DNA of 20,073 nt from 2-01-FULL-33-17 sp964474375. Lineage in GTDB: Bacteria > Patescibacteriota > Minisyncoccia > Phycocordibacterales > UBA9973. Both the position numbers and the translations under genes were made by a program. Position 1 is the stretch's first letter. Each line of letters begins with the position of its first letter. The notes below the pieces were generated by a model. That model saw only the letters and a list, made by a program, of their open reading frames with translations, did no database searches and was not told the DNA's origin. Positions 6,173 to 13,923 of this stretch are shown here, in pieces. The stretch lies in assembly GCA_964474375.1 (NCBI GenBank), contig CAYYSG010000013.1:1-20073 (forward strand), read 5' to 3'.

Positions 6173-7372
6173 ATGTCATTATATTCCAACTCAATCTTTT
6201 TTATCGATGTTGATAAAATTGACCCAAACCCGTACCAGCCACGGCATGAATTTGAAGATGGTCCACTAAGAGACCTGTCTGATTCTATTCGCCAGTATGG
6301 AGTATTGCAGCCACTGACTGTGTCCCGTGCAGAAATTGAAAGAGAGGACGGTATGGGTATGGAAACCCGCTATGAACTAATAGCAGGGGAAAGACGTTTA
6401 CGTGCTTCAAAGCTAGCAGGTTTAAAACAAGTTCCAGTTATTATTCGTGATGGTGACGATAGTAAAATGAAGCTCGAGCTTGCTATTATCGAAAACTTGC
6501 AACGTGAAGACCTAAACCCAGTTGATAGAGCTCGCGCATTTATGCGACTGATTGATGAATTTAAATTCACTCATGCCGAAGTCGGGAAGAAAATGGGTAA
6601 GAGTCGCGAATATGTTTCTAACTCTTTAAGAATACTTCAAATGCCTCAGGAAATACTGGAAGCCCTGCAAGCAGGCCAAATCATGGAAGGCCACACACGT
6701 CCATTAATGATGCTAGTTGGCCGACCCGAGGAGCAGAATACATTGTTCAAAGAAATTGTTTACAAAAAGCTGTCCGTGCGTGAGGCTGAACGCATAGCCC
6801 GAAGAATCGCAGTGGATAGAGTCCGAAAACGCGAATTATTACCCGATGCAAATACCATGAGCATAGAGGACGAACTAGAAGAAAGGCTGGGTACACGTGT
6901 GCATATCGAACGCAAGGCTGACGGTGGTAAAATAACAATTGATTTCTTCTCAGATTCTGATTTAGAAGAAATACTGCAACTTCTAAAATCCAAAGAGCTA
7001 GAAAGACAGGAAACAATGCTGGAAAGATTCGAAAGATCAAAAGTATCTAACCCTGTACCTGCAAATTTGGAAGCAGTGAGTATGACTACCAACATGGACC
7101 AAAATCAAAACCAAGACCTAACGCAAGTCGCTGTCGAAATGTTGGAAGACATAGCACCTATAGCTACACCTAATTCGGAAATTATAGTCACAGAAGAAAT
7201 TCCATCATTTGATCATGTATCAAAATTTGAACAAGCTCCATTTCAGGACATAGTTCCAGCACCTGTTGTAGCTGCAGTTCTGGAAACAGAAAATCAAGAA
7301 GCATCTAATACAGAGAAAAAACAAGACGAGGATACTGATTCGCTATATGACATTTCAAACTTTAGTTTGTAG
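6173..7372 (+). CDS. parB: Chromosome-partitioning protein ParB with a long C-terminal tail
   Basis: ParB is a CTP-dependent DNA clamp that loads at parS and spreads to segregate chromosome origins. The N-terminal CTP-binding fold has DPNPYQPR (17-24) and GERRLRA (72-78); ENLQREDLNPVDRA (107-120) is the second signature. The parS-binding HTH is near 133-156 (THAEVGKKMGKSREYVSNSL), and the dimerisation domain at 233-271 (ELEERLGTRVHIE to SDLEEILQLL). ParB usually ends there at about 280-300 residues; this protein continues to 399 with a low-complexity, Gln/Asn/Glu/Pro-rich tail with no recognised fold. No parA is adjacent and I saw no parS consensus in the window. The first four residues before the conserved core and the -10 spacing support the ATG at 6173. 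It ends with TAG. Confidence 0.93.
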   Translation: MSLYSNSIFFIDVDKIDPNPYQPRHEFEDGPLRDLSDSIRQYGVLQPLTVSRAEIEREDGMGMETRYELIAGERRLRASKLAGLKQVPVIIRDGDDSKMKLELAIIENLQREDLNPVDRARAFMRLIDEFKFTHAEVGKKMGKSREYVSNSLRILQMPQEILEALQAGQIMEGHTRPLMMLVGRPEEQNTLFKEIVYKKLSVREAERIARRIAVDRVRKRELLPDANTMSIEDELEERLGTRVHIERKADGGKITIDFFSDSDLEEILQLLKSKELERQETMLERFERSKVSNPVPANLEAVSMTTNMDQNQNQDLTQVAVEMLEDIAPIATPNSEIIVTEEIPSFDHVSKFEQAPFQDIVPAPVVAAVLETENQEASNTEKKQDEDTDSLYDISNFSL

Positions 7373-7378
7373 AAATTC

Positions 7379-7410
7379 AAATAAAAGCGCCCTATGGGCG
7401 CTTTTATTTT
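7379..7410 (+). terminator. Terminator of parB
   Basis: Perfect 14-bp stem AAATAAAAGCGCCC/GGGCGCTTTTATTT around a TAT loop, then a T-run. Its T-run overlaps the -35 of the next gene's promoter. The stem is symmetric, so it can act on both strands. Confidence 0.9.
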
Positions 7411-7437
7411 GACAAAAATACCTTATTGTAGTATCTT
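7409..7437 (+). promoter_or_regulatory. Promoter of the unknown gene at 7464
   Basis: Consensus -35 TTGACA (7409-7414), 17-bp spacer, -10 TATCTT (7432-7437). Transcription would start near 7444, about 20 nt before the ATG. The -35 is embedded in the end of the parB terminator. Confidence 0.7.
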
Positions 7438-7463
7438 TGTTATTAATTTAAACATATATTATT

Positions 7464-7889
7464 ATGAGTCAAAAATCAGCAAATTCAACGCAAAATGTGC
7501 TTTATGTTATCGTAAAACACGAAAATCGTATTTATTTTCAAAAAAAGGAAGGTAACAAATATCAGCTTCTTGCTGTTAAGGTTACGCCAGCAGAAAGCTT
7601 GCCTGAAAAGGCTATTAATTTGCTTGAAAATAAAATTGATGAAATTTTAAAACCAAGTGAATTTCGTCAGATTAGTTCAAAGAACTATCATGACAAAAAT
7701 GGGACTTCACAAAAATGTTTTGTTTTCCTGGCTTCATTAAAGAAACCTCTTGATGAAGAAAAATTATCAAATGTTGCTTCTTTTGATATTAACAATATAA
7801 AAGATGACAAACTCTATAATGTTGACTTGTTTGATATTTCAAAAAAAATCATCCAGGAAAACCTGAGTGTTATCTTAAGGGAAAATTAA
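7464..7889 (+). CDS. Unknown 141-residue protein, possibly a degenerate Nudix-like fold
   Basis: Not recognised with confidence. The order of elements, a strand (NVLYVIVKHENRIYFQKK), a second strand (YQLLAVKV), a helix (LPEKAINLLENKIDEIL), then more strands (KCFVFLASL), resembles a Nudix fold. At the position of the Nudix box GX5EX7REUXEEXGU, however, the glycines and the REXXEE residues are absent, so it would lack Nudix catalysis. It is cytoplasmic by composition (no signal or membrane helix), rich in Lys, Asp, Asn. Own consensus promoter and own terminator make it a single-gene unit between parB and the convergent relA. The CDS is well supported; the fold is only an impression and should not be taken as a function. 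Confidence 0.8.
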   Translation: MSQKSANSTQNVLYVIVKHENRIYFQKKEGNKYQLLAVKVTPAESLPEKAINLLENKIDEILKPSEFRQISSKNYHDKNGTSQKCFVFLASLKKPLDEEKLSNVASFDINNIKDDKLYNVDLFDISKKIIQENLSVILREN

Positions 7890-7922
7890 GCATCATTCTA
7901 GGAAAATTTTATTTATAGATAT

Positions 7923-7954
7923 AAAAGCACAGTTTTATAAGACTGTGCTTTTTA
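7923..7954. terminator. Bidirectional terminator between the gene at 7464 and relA
   Basis: 11-bp stem AAAAGCACAGT/ACTGTGCTTTT with loop TTTATAAG, and T-rich sequence on both sides. The right edge overlaps the relA stop codon, so one hairpin serves both convergent genes. Confidence 0.88.
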
Positions 7955-9403
7955 TTTTTGACGGAAAGATAGTAGGCGAGAGAGTAATGAATTTTGTTTT
8001 AAATATTTTTCGATGTGTTTGCGAGCAATTGTGGATTTTGTGAAATCAAGCCATTTGCTGGATGGTTTTACTTTTTTAGATGTAATGACTTTTACTACAT
8101 CACCATTTACTAGTTTGTGGTGCAGAGGTACGTATTTACCGTTAACTTCACCAGCTTGGGCGTGCATACCTATTTCACTGTGGACATTGAATGCAAAATC
8201 TAGTACACAGCCTTCTTCTGGTAGATTAATAATGTCGCCTTTGGGTGTAAAAGCAAAAACTCTATCATGGAAAAAATCCATTCTTAAATTTTTATAAAAA
8301 TCATCCAGGTCAGACTCGTCATTTTGTGTGTCACGTAATTCACGTACCCAGTTGAATCTTTCATCCTCAACGTTAGATTTTTCTTTGTAGGCAAAGTGCG
8401 CGGCTAGTCCATATTCAGCTTCTTCGTGCATTTCTTGTGTCCGGATTTGAACTTCTATTATAGACCCATTTTCTGTGATTATTGTGGTGTGGAGTGATCT
8501 ATAACCGTTAGGTTTTGGCAGGGCTATGTAGTCCTTTATACGCCCTGGTAGTGGTTTAAATGTGCCATGTATGAGCCCTAATACTAAATAACATTCTTCT
8601 ATGTTTTTAACTATTACACGCATTGCAACAATGTCGTATACATGAGTTATATCCATTTTGTATTTCTCGAGTTTTTTCCATAGAGAATAAAGGTGCTTCT
8701 CGCGGTGGTCGATATCAATGGGTTTTATATCGTAGTCCTTTAGGATATTTTTTATCTGGTGTTCGATTTTTAGTAGTTCAGGTAATGCAGCATCTTTTCT
8801 TGATGCACGTAGTAATTTTACTTCTTCGTATTCTTTTGGATAAGCATAAGGAAAAGCCGCGTCCTCTAGTCGACCCTTTAGGCGCCCCATAGAAAGCCTG
8901 TCAGCTAATGGTGCGTGAATTTCAAGAGTTTCAAGTGCGATACGTTTTTGTTTGTCGGGGCGGACGTGCTCCAAAGTTTCGATGTTGTGTAGTCTGTCAG
9001 CTAGTTTTATTACTATTACACGCAAATCGTCCGCAATTGAAACGAAAAATTTACGAAGATTCTCAACATTACGTTCGATTCCTTTGTATTTGACTGTTCC
9101 AAGTTTGGTTACTCCTAAAACTAGGTTAGTTATTTCGTCACCAAATTCAGCACGTAATTCGCTCTCGGTTACTTTGGTGTCTTCTAGTACATCATGTAGC
9201 AACCCTGCTGAAACTACAGTGCCGTCCATATTCAGGTCGGCCAGGTTTTTAGCTGTAGTAAAAACGTGCACAAAATATGGTTCACCGCTTTTACGTAATT
9301 GGCCTTCATGGGCGTTGCGCGCGAATTCGTAAGCACGCTCGATTAAATCGCGCTCTTTTTTAGAGAATTTTTTAATATTAAAAATAGACTCTATCTGTGT
9401 CAT
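7952..9403 (-). CDS. RelA/SpoT-family (p)ppGpp synthetase/hydrolase lacking the C-terminal regulatory region
   Basis: Stringent-response enzyme. The HD hydrolase domain (about 20-190) has the metal ligands His46 (YFVHV), His70-Asp71 (LLHDVLEDT) and Asp136 (KLADRLHNIETL). The synthetase domain (about 220-345) has GRIKDYIALPKPNGYRSLHTT and EVQIRTQEMHEEAEYGLAAH. A TGS domain follows at about 380-441. All catalytic motifs for both activities look intact, so a bifunctional Rel is expected. Rel proteins usually have 700-740 residues; this one stops at 483 just after TGS, missing the helical, zinc-finger/ribosome-contact and ACT/RRM domains. topA lies upstream on the same strand, but relA has its own extended -10 promoter ending 8 nt before the ATG and nested inverted repeats over the start. 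It ends at a shared terminator. The family is certain; bifunctionality is inferred from residues. Confidence 0.95.
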   Translation of the reverse strand: MTQIESIFNIKKFSKKERDLIERAYEFARNAHEGQLRKSGEPYFVHVFTTAKNLADLNMDGTVVSAGLLHDVLEDTKVTESELRAEFGDEITNLVLGVTKLGTVKYKGIERNVENLRKFFVSIADDLRVIVIKLADRLHNIETLEHVRPDKQKRIALETLEIHAPLADRLSMGRLKGRLEDAAFPYAYPKEYEEVKLLRASRKDAALPELLKIEHQIKNILKDYDIKPIDIDHREKHLYSLWKKLEKYKMDITHVYDIVAMRVIVKNIEECYLVLGLIHGTFKPLPGRIKDYIALPKPNGYRSLHTTIITENGSIIEVQIRTQEMHEEAEYGLAAHFAYKEKSNVEDERFNWVRELRDTQNDESDLDDFYKNLRMDFFHDRVFAFTPKGDIINLPEEGCVLDFAFNVHSEIGMHAQAGEVNGKYVPLHHKLVNGDVVKVITSKKVKPSSKWLDFTKSTIARKHIEKYLKQNSLLSRLLSFRQK

Positions 9404-9443
9404 ATGTGCTGATTATAGCACAAAAAAGATAGAGTCTATTTTT
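9380..9443. repeat. Nested inverted repeats over the relA promoter and start
   Basis: Outer arms of 17 bp, AAAAATAGACTCTATCT (9380-9396) and its exact reverse complement (9427-9443). Each arm contains an 11-bp near-palindrome ATAGA(C/G)TCTAT. Inside lies a second inverted repeat TGTGCT/AGCACA (9405-9422) that surrounds the -10 hexamer. The left outer arm is in relA codons 3-8, so the structure spans promoter, start codon and coding sequence. It could be two operators 45 bp apart, or an RNA hairpin in topA read-through transcripts that would bury the relA start. Confidence 0.8.
9412..9420 (-). promoter_or_regulatory. Extended -10 promoter of relA, near-leaderless
   Basis: On the minus strand TGc-TATAAT lies between topA and relA, ending 8 nt before the relA ATG. 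The transcript would start about 2 nt before the start codon. The -10 hexamer sits in the spacer of the TGTGCT/AGCACA inverted repeat. Confidence 0.65.
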
Positions 9444-9457
9444 GGGTTCCTAGTATG

Positions 9458-11719
9458 TTACTTTCCTAATTTATGCGGATTATGCATTGCACAAGTTTTG
9501 TTACTGCATCTCTCGGGAATAGTTTTTGTGCCTTCCATCATTAGCGACTGACATAGTTTACAAATATTGCCAGTAGGTTTTGTTTTGATGGCATTTTTAC
9601 AGTCAGGGTAGTTACTACATGAATAGAATATTCCGAATCGTCCGCGTCTTTCCATCATGAACCCGTCTTTACATTCTGGACATTTTACATCGGTCATTTT
9701 CTTTTTCTTTTCCTCCTCGTCTTCCTCTATGTATTTACATTTTGGATAACGTGAACATGAAATAAAGTTTCCAAATTTACCTTCGCGGAGTACCAGGTGC
9801 CCTAATTCTACTTCTTTCTTTCTAGATTTTTTCGGGGTACCATCTTTTTTTAGCTCTACTACTACCTCGGGGGCTATTCCACATTTAGGACATGGTCTAC
9901 CTAGATTCTTCGGACCCTCCATTATTGTGCCGTCTATTCTTCTTGCGCCCATACATTCGGGGTAGTTTGCACAAGAATAGAATTTACCATTGCGGGCTAG
10001 TTTAACTATCATGCTTTTACTGCAAACTGGGCACAATATATCCGCTGGTGCTAGTTCCATGGTTGTTGCTTTTTCTAGCTTGTCTTTGATTTTTACTTCT
10101 TTTAGGAAAGGCGTATAAAAATCTTTGAGTGTTTCAACATATTTTCTTTTGCCTTCGGCTATGTCGTCCAGCTTGTCTTCCATTTCTGCTGTAAAAGTAT
10201 CACTAATGTAGTTAGTAAAATGCTCTTCCAGAAAACTAGACACAACATCACCAGTATCAGTAGGGTATAGTGTTCGGCCTTGTTTTTCAACATAGCCACG
10301 TTCCTCGATTGTCTTCATTATACTAGCGTATGTCGAAGGCCGACCGATGCCGCGTTCTTCTAGTTCTTTAATCAGCCCAGCTTCGGTGTATCTGTTTGGT
10401 GGCTGGGTTTGTTTTTCTATTTGGCGCGAATCTATTAGTGTTAGAGGGTCACTAACTTTTACTATAGGTAAAATAACGTCCTCGCTTTTTGCATCAGGGT
10501 CAGCTAGTAGCCATCCGGGTGATATTACGCGGGATCCATTTATTTTATAAACCGGAATATTTTTTGCTGATTTGGGTAATACATCTATACGTGACCTTGC
10601 TACTGTGGCATCTATCATTTGACTAGCCAAAGTTCGAGAACGGATTAGTTCGTATAGTTTTTTCTCTTGGTCATTATTGCCAGCGAATTTTTTGTCCATA
10701 TGTGTTGGACGAATAGCTTCGTGGGCTTCCTGAGCGTTTTTGGATTTTGTTTTGTATACTCTGGCTTCAGCCATTTCCTTGCCGTATTCTTTTGTAACTG
10801 TATTTAAAATACTAGCCATTGCTTCTTTTCCGAAATTTGTGGAATCTGTACGCATGTATGTAATGTGCCCAGCTTCGTATAGTTTTTGGGCTAATTGCAT
10901 TGTCCGCGCTGGTGCTAATCCTAATCTGGAAGATGCAGTTTGCTGCAGTGTAGAAGTAGTAAAAGGAGCTTTGGGGCTACGTTTTTCGTTACGTTCATTT
11001 GAGTCGACTATTAGCCAGTCTTTTTCGTCACTAGCTAGTTTGATTCTGACTGCTTCTTCTTTAGTGTCGGGTTCTACGCTACAGGTCGCGGTTAGTGTTG
11101 TGCCGTCTTTTGTTTTGACATCAGCTTCTAGTAAATAATATGTGTCCGGAACAAAAGCACGGATTTCGCGCTCTCTTTCCATAATAATGCGGAGCGCCGG
11201 GGATTGTACTCGTCCAGCTGAAAGACCATAGCGTACCTTTTTCCAAATTACTCCAGACAAATCGTACCCTACAAGCCTGTCTAGCACTCGACGCGCTTCT
11301 TGGGCTTCGCGCAAATTGGTATCAATAGCGCGGGGATGTTTTAGGGCTTCCTTGACTGTATTTTCTGTGATTTCGTGGAATGTAGCACGCAAGATACTTT
11401 TCTTTGCGATTTTTTTATCTTCTTTTAGTAGGGCTTCTAAATGCCAAGCGATAGCTTCACCTTCACGGTCCGGGTCGGTTGCTAGTATTATGCTATCAGC
11501 TTTTTCACCTAGACTTTTTAATTCAGAAATAACTTTTTCTTTACCTTTGGAAATTTCATAATGTGGAACAAATCCAGCTGCTATATCAATGGCTTTTTTA
11601 TTAGACTTCGGTAAATCTCTGACGTGTCCAACTGATGCACGAACGATAAATCCTTTGCCTAAATATTTTTCAATAGTTTTTGCTTTGGATGGTGACTCTA
11701 CAATGACAAGTGTACTCAT
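9458..11719 (-). CDS. topA: DNA topoisomerase I (type IA)
   Basis: Relaxes negative supercoils through a 5'-phosphotyrosine intermediate. The TOPRIM domain opens with LVIVESPSKAKTIEKYL (Glu9) and has ATDPDREGEAIAWH (Asp82, Asp84, Glu86). The catalytic tyrosine is Tyr288 in HITYMRTDSTN. LSAGRVQSPALR and GIGRPSTYASI are further type IA marks. The C-terminal third has four zinc-ribbon-like modules: CPVC to CANYPEC, CPKC to CSRYPKC, CPEC to CSNYPDC, and a last CKLC to CSNKTC. Length 753 is normal for a TopA with this tail. It lies 47 bp downstream of dprA on the same strand; a weak TTGCAA with 17-bp spacing to TATTAC (11758-11730, minus) may be an internal promoter. Start context AACTAT-ATG, no Shine-Dalgarno sequence. 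Confidence 0.97.
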   Translation of the reverse strand: MSTLVIVESPSKAKTIEKYLGKGFIVRASVGHVRDLPKSNKKAIDIAAGFVPHYEISKGKEKVISELKSLGEKADSIILATDPDREGEAIAWHLEALLKEDKKIAKKSILRATFHEITENTVKEALKHPRAIDTNLREAQEARRVLDRLVGYDLSGVIWKKVRYGLSAGRVQSPALRIIMEREREIRAFVPDTYYLLEADVKTKDGTTLTATCSVEPDTKEEAVRIKLASDEKDWLIVDSNERNEKRSPKAPFTTSTLQQTASSRLGLAPARTMQLAQKLYEAGHITYMRTDSTNFGKEAMASILNTVTKEYGKEMAEARVYKTKSKNAQEAHEAIRPTHMDKKFAGNNDQEKKLYELIRSRTLASQMIDATVARSRIDVLPKSAKNIPVYKINGSRVISPGWLLADPDAKSEDVILPIVKVSDPLTLIDSRQIEKQTQPPNRYTEAGLIKELEERGIGRPSTYASIMKTIEERGYVEKQGRTLYPTDTGDVVSSFLEEHFTNYISDTFTAEMEDKLDDIAEGKRKYVETLKDFYTPFLKEVKIKDKLEKATTMELAPADILCPVCSKSMIVKLARNGKFYSCANYPECMGARRIDGTIMEGPKNLGRPCPKCGIAPEVVVELKKDGTPKKSRKKEVELGHLVLREGKFGNFISCSRYPKCKYIEEDEEEKKKKMTDVKCPECKDGFMMERRGRFGIFYSCSNYPDCKNAIKTKPTGNICKLCQSLMMEGTKTIPERCSNKTCAMHNPHKLGK

Positions 11720-11766
11720 ATAGTTCTAAGTAATACTACACAAAAAAATAAATTGCAAATTTTAAA

Positions 11767-12612
11767 TTAAATTTTTCTAAAATATCCAGCATCTTCTATT
11801 ATGATTTCTCTTAATTCCATTTTCATTAGTAATGAATTTATTTCCTCGATACTGCCATCACATTCACGAATTATTTCATCACGCGATAGGGGTTCATTTA
11901 ATATGCTAAGAACTACTAATTCTTCCGGAGTTAGGTCATTTCTGGTGGGTTTTTCTATTGTATCGAAACCCAGTGCTTCTAGTACACCCCGGCTGGACAT
12001 TACAGGTGTGGCGCCTTGGTGGATTAATTTATTTGTACCAACAGAAGTTGCGCTGTATATTGAACCCGGTACTACTAATACTTCGCGTCCATATTCTAGT
12101 GCCAGGCGGGCTGTAACCAAAGTACCAGATTTTTCCTCGGCTTCTATTATAAGAACTGCGTCAGCGTATGCTGCGGTTAGCCTGTTGCGTTGAGGAAAAC
12201 TATACTGAGTAGCTTTGAACCCAACAGGGAATTCGGACACGATTAGTCCACCATTTTCTATAATTTTTTCTACTAAAGATATATTGCTTTGTGGATGAAT
12301 AGAACGCGTATCTATTCCTGAACCAGGAAAAGCAGTAGTAAACATACCATGGCGCATTGCTTCTTCGTGAACTATGGTGTCTATTCCAAGAGCAAGCCCC
12401 GAAACTATATTAATAGGGTAGCCGACAAGTCCTGCAATTATGTCTTTTGTTACTTGTTTTCCGTAGGTTGAATGTTTCCTGGATCCTACGATGACCAAAT
12501 TTTTTAAATTCGGGTTAGGAATATTGCCACGAATAAAAAGATTCTTAGGTGACGGTTTAGCGTCGAGTAGTCTTTTGGAGAATAAAATAGGATTTATTTC
12601 CTTTATATCCAT
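11767..12612 (-). CDS. dprA: DNA-processing protein DprA/Smf
   Basis: Binds incoming single-stranded DNA and loads RecA in natural transformation. The Rossmann-like core shows VIVGSRKHSTYGK (41-53), NIVSGLALGIDTIVHEEA, the SEFPVGF and FPQRNRLTAAYADAVLIIEA segment, KSGTLVTARLALEYGREVLVVPGS and TNKLIHQGATPV. The C-terminal 60 residues (TPEELVVLSILNEPLSRDEI onward) look like the DprA winged helix. At 281 residues it is compact; the N-terminal SAM-like domain of longer DprA proteins is mostly missing. It is the first gene of a dprA-topA-relA block and is divergent from serS across 40 bp. In CPR bacteria it fits the idea that nucleic acids are taken up from outside, but no com genes are in this window to confirm it. 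Confidence 0.94.
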   Translation of the reverse strand: MDIKEINPILFSKRLLDAKPSPKNLFIRGNIPNPNLKNLVIVGSRKHSTYGKQVTKDIIAGLVGYPINIVSGLALGIDTIVHEEAMRHGMFTTAFPGSGIDTRSIHPQSNISLVEKIIENGGLIVSEFPVGFKATQYSFPQRNRLTAAYADAVLIIEAEEKSGTLVTARLALEYGREVLVVPGSIYSATSVGTNKLIHQGATPVMSSRGVLEALGFDTIEKPTRNDLTPEELVVLSILNEPLSRDEIIRECDGSIEEINSLLMKMELREIIIEDAGYFRKI

Positions 12613-12615
12613 ACT

Positions 12616-12644
12616 TTGTCCATTGTACTATATTTTGCTATAGT
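12616..12644 (+). promoter_or_regulatory. Promoter of serS, part of a divergent dprA/serS pair
   Basis: TTGTCC (12616-12621), 17-bp spacer, TGc-TATAGT (TATAGT 12639-12644). The -10 ends 8 nt before the serS ATG, so the leader is about 2 nt. A mirror TATAGT on the minus strand (12632-12627) could serve dprA; the two hexamers form ACTATA-6 nt-TATAGT. Confidence 0.65.
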
Positions 12645-12652
12645 ATATCCAT

Positions 12653-13918
12653 ATGTTAGACATTAAATTCATCCGCGAAAATAAAGACATAGTAAAAAGT
12701 GCTGTCGAAAAAAAGCACATTAATCTTTCAATTGACGAGCTAATAAAGCTTGACGATGAAAGACTTGCTATATTAAAAGAAGTTGAGAATCTTCGTTCAG
12801 AACAAAATTCTGGTTCAGCTGCTATTTCTCAATCTTCGGGTGAAGAAAGAAACACTATTCTAGAAAAAATGAAGTCCATAAAAGAATCCTTGCAGTCCAA
12901 GGAGGAATCTTTGCGTTCTATTATGTCATCTTGGCAAAAGATGATGCTCGAAGTCCCAAACATTCCTGATATGTCAGTACCGGACGGTGATACTGATGAG
13001 GACAATGTGGAATACAAAGTGTGGGGCGACATTCCTAAATTTGATTTCAAACCCAAAGACCATATTGAACTAATGGAAAATTTGGACATGGTGGATTTTG
13101 AACGTGGAGTCAAAGTATCCGGATTCCGTGGGTATTTTATGAAAAATGATGGAGCAAAATTATTTTTTGCTTTGTGGCAATATTTCCTGAACTATTTTAT
13201 AGACCAGGGTTATACCCCTATGATAGTACCGTCACTTGTGCGCAAAGAATCATTGATCGGTACCGGGATGTTGCCTCAGTCTGAAGAAGATTTGTATAAA
13301 GTCGGTGAAAACGAATATTTGGCTGGTACTGCTGAAGTAGCAACTATGGGCTACCATATGAACGAAGTCTTGGAAAAAAGTGATTTGCCGAAAAAGTATA
13401 TTTCATTTTCACCATGTTTTCGTGCCGAAGCTGGTAAACACGGTAAAGATGTTAAAGGCATAATCCGCGTGCATGAATTCTTTAAAATAGAACAAGTTAT
13501 CCTTTGTGAAGCAAATCACGAAGAATCTGTAAAATGGCACGAAGAAATAACAGCCCATGTCGAGCACTTGATGCAAACACTAAAACTGCCATATCATGTA
13601 GTGGTTAACTGTGGCGGGGATTTGGGACTAGGTCAAGTTAAAAAGTATGACATCGAAGCTTGGGTTCCATCACAAGAGAAATACCGCGAGACTCATTCAT
13701 CATCATATTTTCATGACTTCCAAACCAGAAGACTGGGTATCAAGTACCGCGACGATGATGGTAAGTTAAAATTCGTTCATTCTCTGAACAACACAGCTTG
13801 TGCTACATCACGTTTGCCGGCAGCATTGGTTGAAATATATCAACAATCTGATGGGTCTATAGTGGTTCCAGAAGTTTTGCGTCCATATATGGGCAAAGAC
13901 ATTATTAAGAAAAAATAA
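12653..13918 (+). CDS. serS: Seryl-tRNA synthetase
   Basis: Class II aminoacyl-tRNA synthetase charging tRNA-Ser. The N-terminus MLDIKFIRENKDIVKSAVEKK leads to a coiled-coil tRNA-binding arm (about 30-105, Glu/Lys/Ser-rich heptads). The catalytic domain has TGMLPQSEEDLYKV, the TAEV motif (AGTAEVATMGYH) for serine and ATP binding, motif 2 in PCFRAEAGKHGKDVKGIIRVHEF and motif 3 in NNTACATSRLPAALVEIYQQ. Length 421 is the normal size. First gene of a tight operon serS-ftsQ-dus-dnaX (gaps 5, 5 and 6 nt). Near-leaderless promoter with CCAT-ATG start context. Confidence 0.97.
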   Translation: MLDIKFIRENKDIVKSAVEKKHINLSIDELIKLDDERLAILKEVENLRSEQNSGSAAISQSSGEERNTILEKMKSIKESLQSKEESLRSIMSSWQKMMLEVPNIPDMSVPDGDTDEDNVEYKVWGDIPKFDFKPKDHIELMENLDMVDFERGVKVSGFRGYFMKNDGAKLFFALWQYFLNYFIDQGYTPMIVPSLVRKESLIGTGMLPQSEEDLYKVGENEYLAGTAEVATMGYHMNEVLEKSDLPKKYISFSPCFRAEAGKHGKDVKGIIRVHEFFKIEQVILCEANHEESVKWHEEITAHVEHLMQTLKLPYHVVVNCGGDLGLGQVKKYDIEAWVPSQEKYRETHSSSYFHDFQTRRLGIKYRDDDGKLKFVHSLNNTACATSRLPAALVEIYQQSDGSIVVPEVLRPYMGKDIIKKK

Positions 13919-13923
13919 TTTTT

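Noticed and set aside
6760..9332. Long antisense ORFs within parB and relA (6760-7095 minus, 8952-9332 plus)
   Set aside because: They lie opposite well-supported conserved genes, have Ser/Arg-rich shadow composition and no start signals.
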